The notes below the pieces were generated by a model, which did no database searches, was not told the origin of the DNA, and saw nothing but the letters and a program-made list of their open reading frames with translations. Positions 6,015 to 7,004 of a DNA stretch of 7,004 nucleotides are shown here, one piece after another (within the stretch, counting starts at the first letter, position 1; the number at the start of each line of letters is the position of its first letter). The position numbers and the translations under genes are program-made. Source of the DNA: Pseudoxanthomonas sp. (GTDB lineage Bacteria; Pseudomonadota; Gammaproteobacteria; Xanthomonadales; Xanthomonadaceae); NCBI GenBank assembly GCA_026785795.1, contig JAJAZJ010000296.1, forward strand, positions 1 through 7,004, given 5' to 3'.

Positions 6015-7004
6015 TCAAACCGCGCGTAGATACCACTCGTATTCCAGGTCGGTGACCTGGGTGTAGAAGGTGTTCATTTCCTTCAGCTTCTGCTGGCCGT
6101 AGATATGGCGGAACTGCGTGCCGAACTGTTCGCCTATGAAGTCGCTGGAAATAAAGTCGTTGATGCATTCGCGCCAGTAGGGGCTGCGGTTCTCGGTCTG
6201 CTCGTAGGCGTTGCCCACGATGGGCGGGCCGGGGTCCAGCTGGTGCTCCAGCCCGTGCAGCATGCCGGCCAGTACCGCAGCGGTGACCAGGTAGGGGTTG
6301 GCGTCAGCGCCGGCGATGCGGTGCTCGACGCGCATGTTCCTTGGGTCGCTGTGCGGCACGCGCATGGCCACGGTGCGGTTGTTGAAGCCCCAGCTTTCGT
6401 TCAGCGGCACGAAGGCGTTGAGCACGAAGCGGCGGTAGCTGTTGGCGTGCGGCGCAAACAGCAGCAGGCAGTCGCGTGCGCTGCGCTGCAGGCCACCGAT
6501 GGCATGCTTCAGGGCGTCGGCCGGGGCCTGCGGGGTGGAGCTGAAGAGATTGTTGCCAGACTCGTCCAGCACGCTGACGTGGATATGCAGGCCGTTGCCG
6601 GCATGTTCCACGAAGGGCTTGGCCATGAAGCTGGCCTGCAGTCCCTGCTGCTGGGCTACGGCCTTGACCGCCCGCTTCAGGTAGATGGCATCGTCGCAGG
6701 CAAGCAGCGCGTCGTCACGGTGCTTCAGGTTGATCTCGAACTGGCCCGGTGCGTACTCGGCCACCGCGGTATCCGCGGGGATGCCCTGGGCACGGCAGGC
6801 GTCGGTCACCGCGTCGGTAAAGCCGCGGTAATCGTTGAGGTCTTCCATGTAGTAGACCTGGGTGCTGGTGTTGCGCTGGCCGGTGGCCGGGTTGTGCGAA
6901 GCCTGCGGCCGGCCGCGCGCATCGGCCAGACGGTCCAGCAGGTAGAACTCCAGCTCAACCGCCACTACCGGGGTCAGCCCGCGGGCGCGGTATCGGTCCA
7001 GCAC
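6015..7004 (-). CDS. puuA: Gamma-glutamylputrescine synthetase, glutamine synthetase family (partial, 5' end outside window)
   Basis: PuuA ligates glutamate to putrescine with ATP, the entry step of the gamma-glutamylated putrescine pathway in the cytoplasm. The 329 residues seen are the C-terminal part; about 140 more are expected beyond 7004 (E. coli PuuA has about 472). The first visible codon, GTG, is internal, not a start. Glutamine synthetase catalytic-domain landmarks appear in order, numbered from the window edge: VELEF with metal ligands E17 and E19; AEYAPGQFE with E83 and E90; GNGLHIHVS with H140 and H142; NRTVAMRVP; and RVEHRIAGADANPYL. The last of these is typical of the PuuA/GlnA-like type III group rather than of biosynthetic GlnA. 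The stop is TGA at 6015-6017. Assignment to PuuA rather than another GlnA-like gamma-glutamyl-amine ligase rests mainly on the adjacent puuB. Substrates other than putrescine, such as ethanolamine or another polyamine, remain possible. Confidence 0.88.
   Translation of the reverse strand: MLDRYRARGLTPVVAVELEFYLLDRLADARGRPQASHNPATGQRNTSTQVYYMEDLNDYRGFTDAVTDACRAQGIPADTAVAEYAPGQFEINLKHRDDALLACDDAIYLKRAVKAVAQQQGLQASFMAKPFVEHAGNGLHIHVSVLDESGNNLFSSTPQAPADALKHAIGGLQRSARDCLLLFAPHANSYRRFVLNAFVPLNESWGFNNRTVAMRVPHSDPRNMRVEHRIAGADANPYLVTAAVLAGMLHGLEHQLDPGPPIVGNAYEQTENRSPYWRECINDFISSDFIGEQFGTQFRHIYGQQKLKEMNTFYTQVTDLEYEWYLRAV

Overview
The window is high-GC DNA whose gene content, codon use and intergenic repeats point to a gammaproteobacterium of the Xanthomonadaceae (Stenotrophomonas, Pseudoxanthomonas or Lysobacter type). 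The taxon is an inference: it rests on a secreted M17 aminopeptidase, a DUF885 lipoprotein and a puuA/puuB pair, together with GTAGGAGCGAC-type palindromes and GGGAGAAGG-type palindromes. The first ~50 bases hold a 20-base C run and look like a contig edge.

Layout, left to right. (1) 51-224: a hydrophobic C-terminal coding remnant. (2) 286-1995, plus strand: an exported M17 leucyl aminopeptidase with every catalytic residue present but an abnormal C-terminal tail of about 52 residues. (3) 1879-1994, minus strand: a decayed 3' end of a second puuB-like gene, which the peptidase ORF reads through in antisense. (4) 2049-2403: three 68-bp inverted palindromes (REPIN-like) in a tandem array with a 143-144 bp period. 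(5) 2404-2565: a second copy of the hydrophobic remnant. (6) 2660-4486, plus strand: a DUF885 putative zinc peptidase with a lipoprotein signal. (7) 4509-4535: a bidirectional terminator. (8) 4560-5843, minus strand: puuB. (9) 5871-6004: a 134-bp palindromic element. (10) 6015-7004, minus strand: the C-terminal 70% of puuA, running off the right edge.

PuuA and PuuB catalyse the first two steps of the gamma-glutamylated putrescine route: ligation of glutamate to putrescine, then oxidation of gamma-glutamylputrescine. They are probably one transcription unit read leftwards. The two peptidases are exported and probably feed on peptides outside the cytoplasm; a direct link to polyamine use is not shown.

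The most interesting observation is architectural. Two different exported peptidase genes sit between the same pair of flanking sequences: upstream a hydrophobic C-terminal remnant plus a similar leader and CCGGAG ribosome binding site, downstream a convergent puuB 3' end. The left unit (about 51-1994) carries M17 and a dead puuB end. The right unit (about 2404-4680) carries DUF885 and the live puuB. The palindrome array lies between them, and its spacers carry pieces of the upstream flank. This looks like a tandem duplication, or a repeated recombination site, with different cargo.
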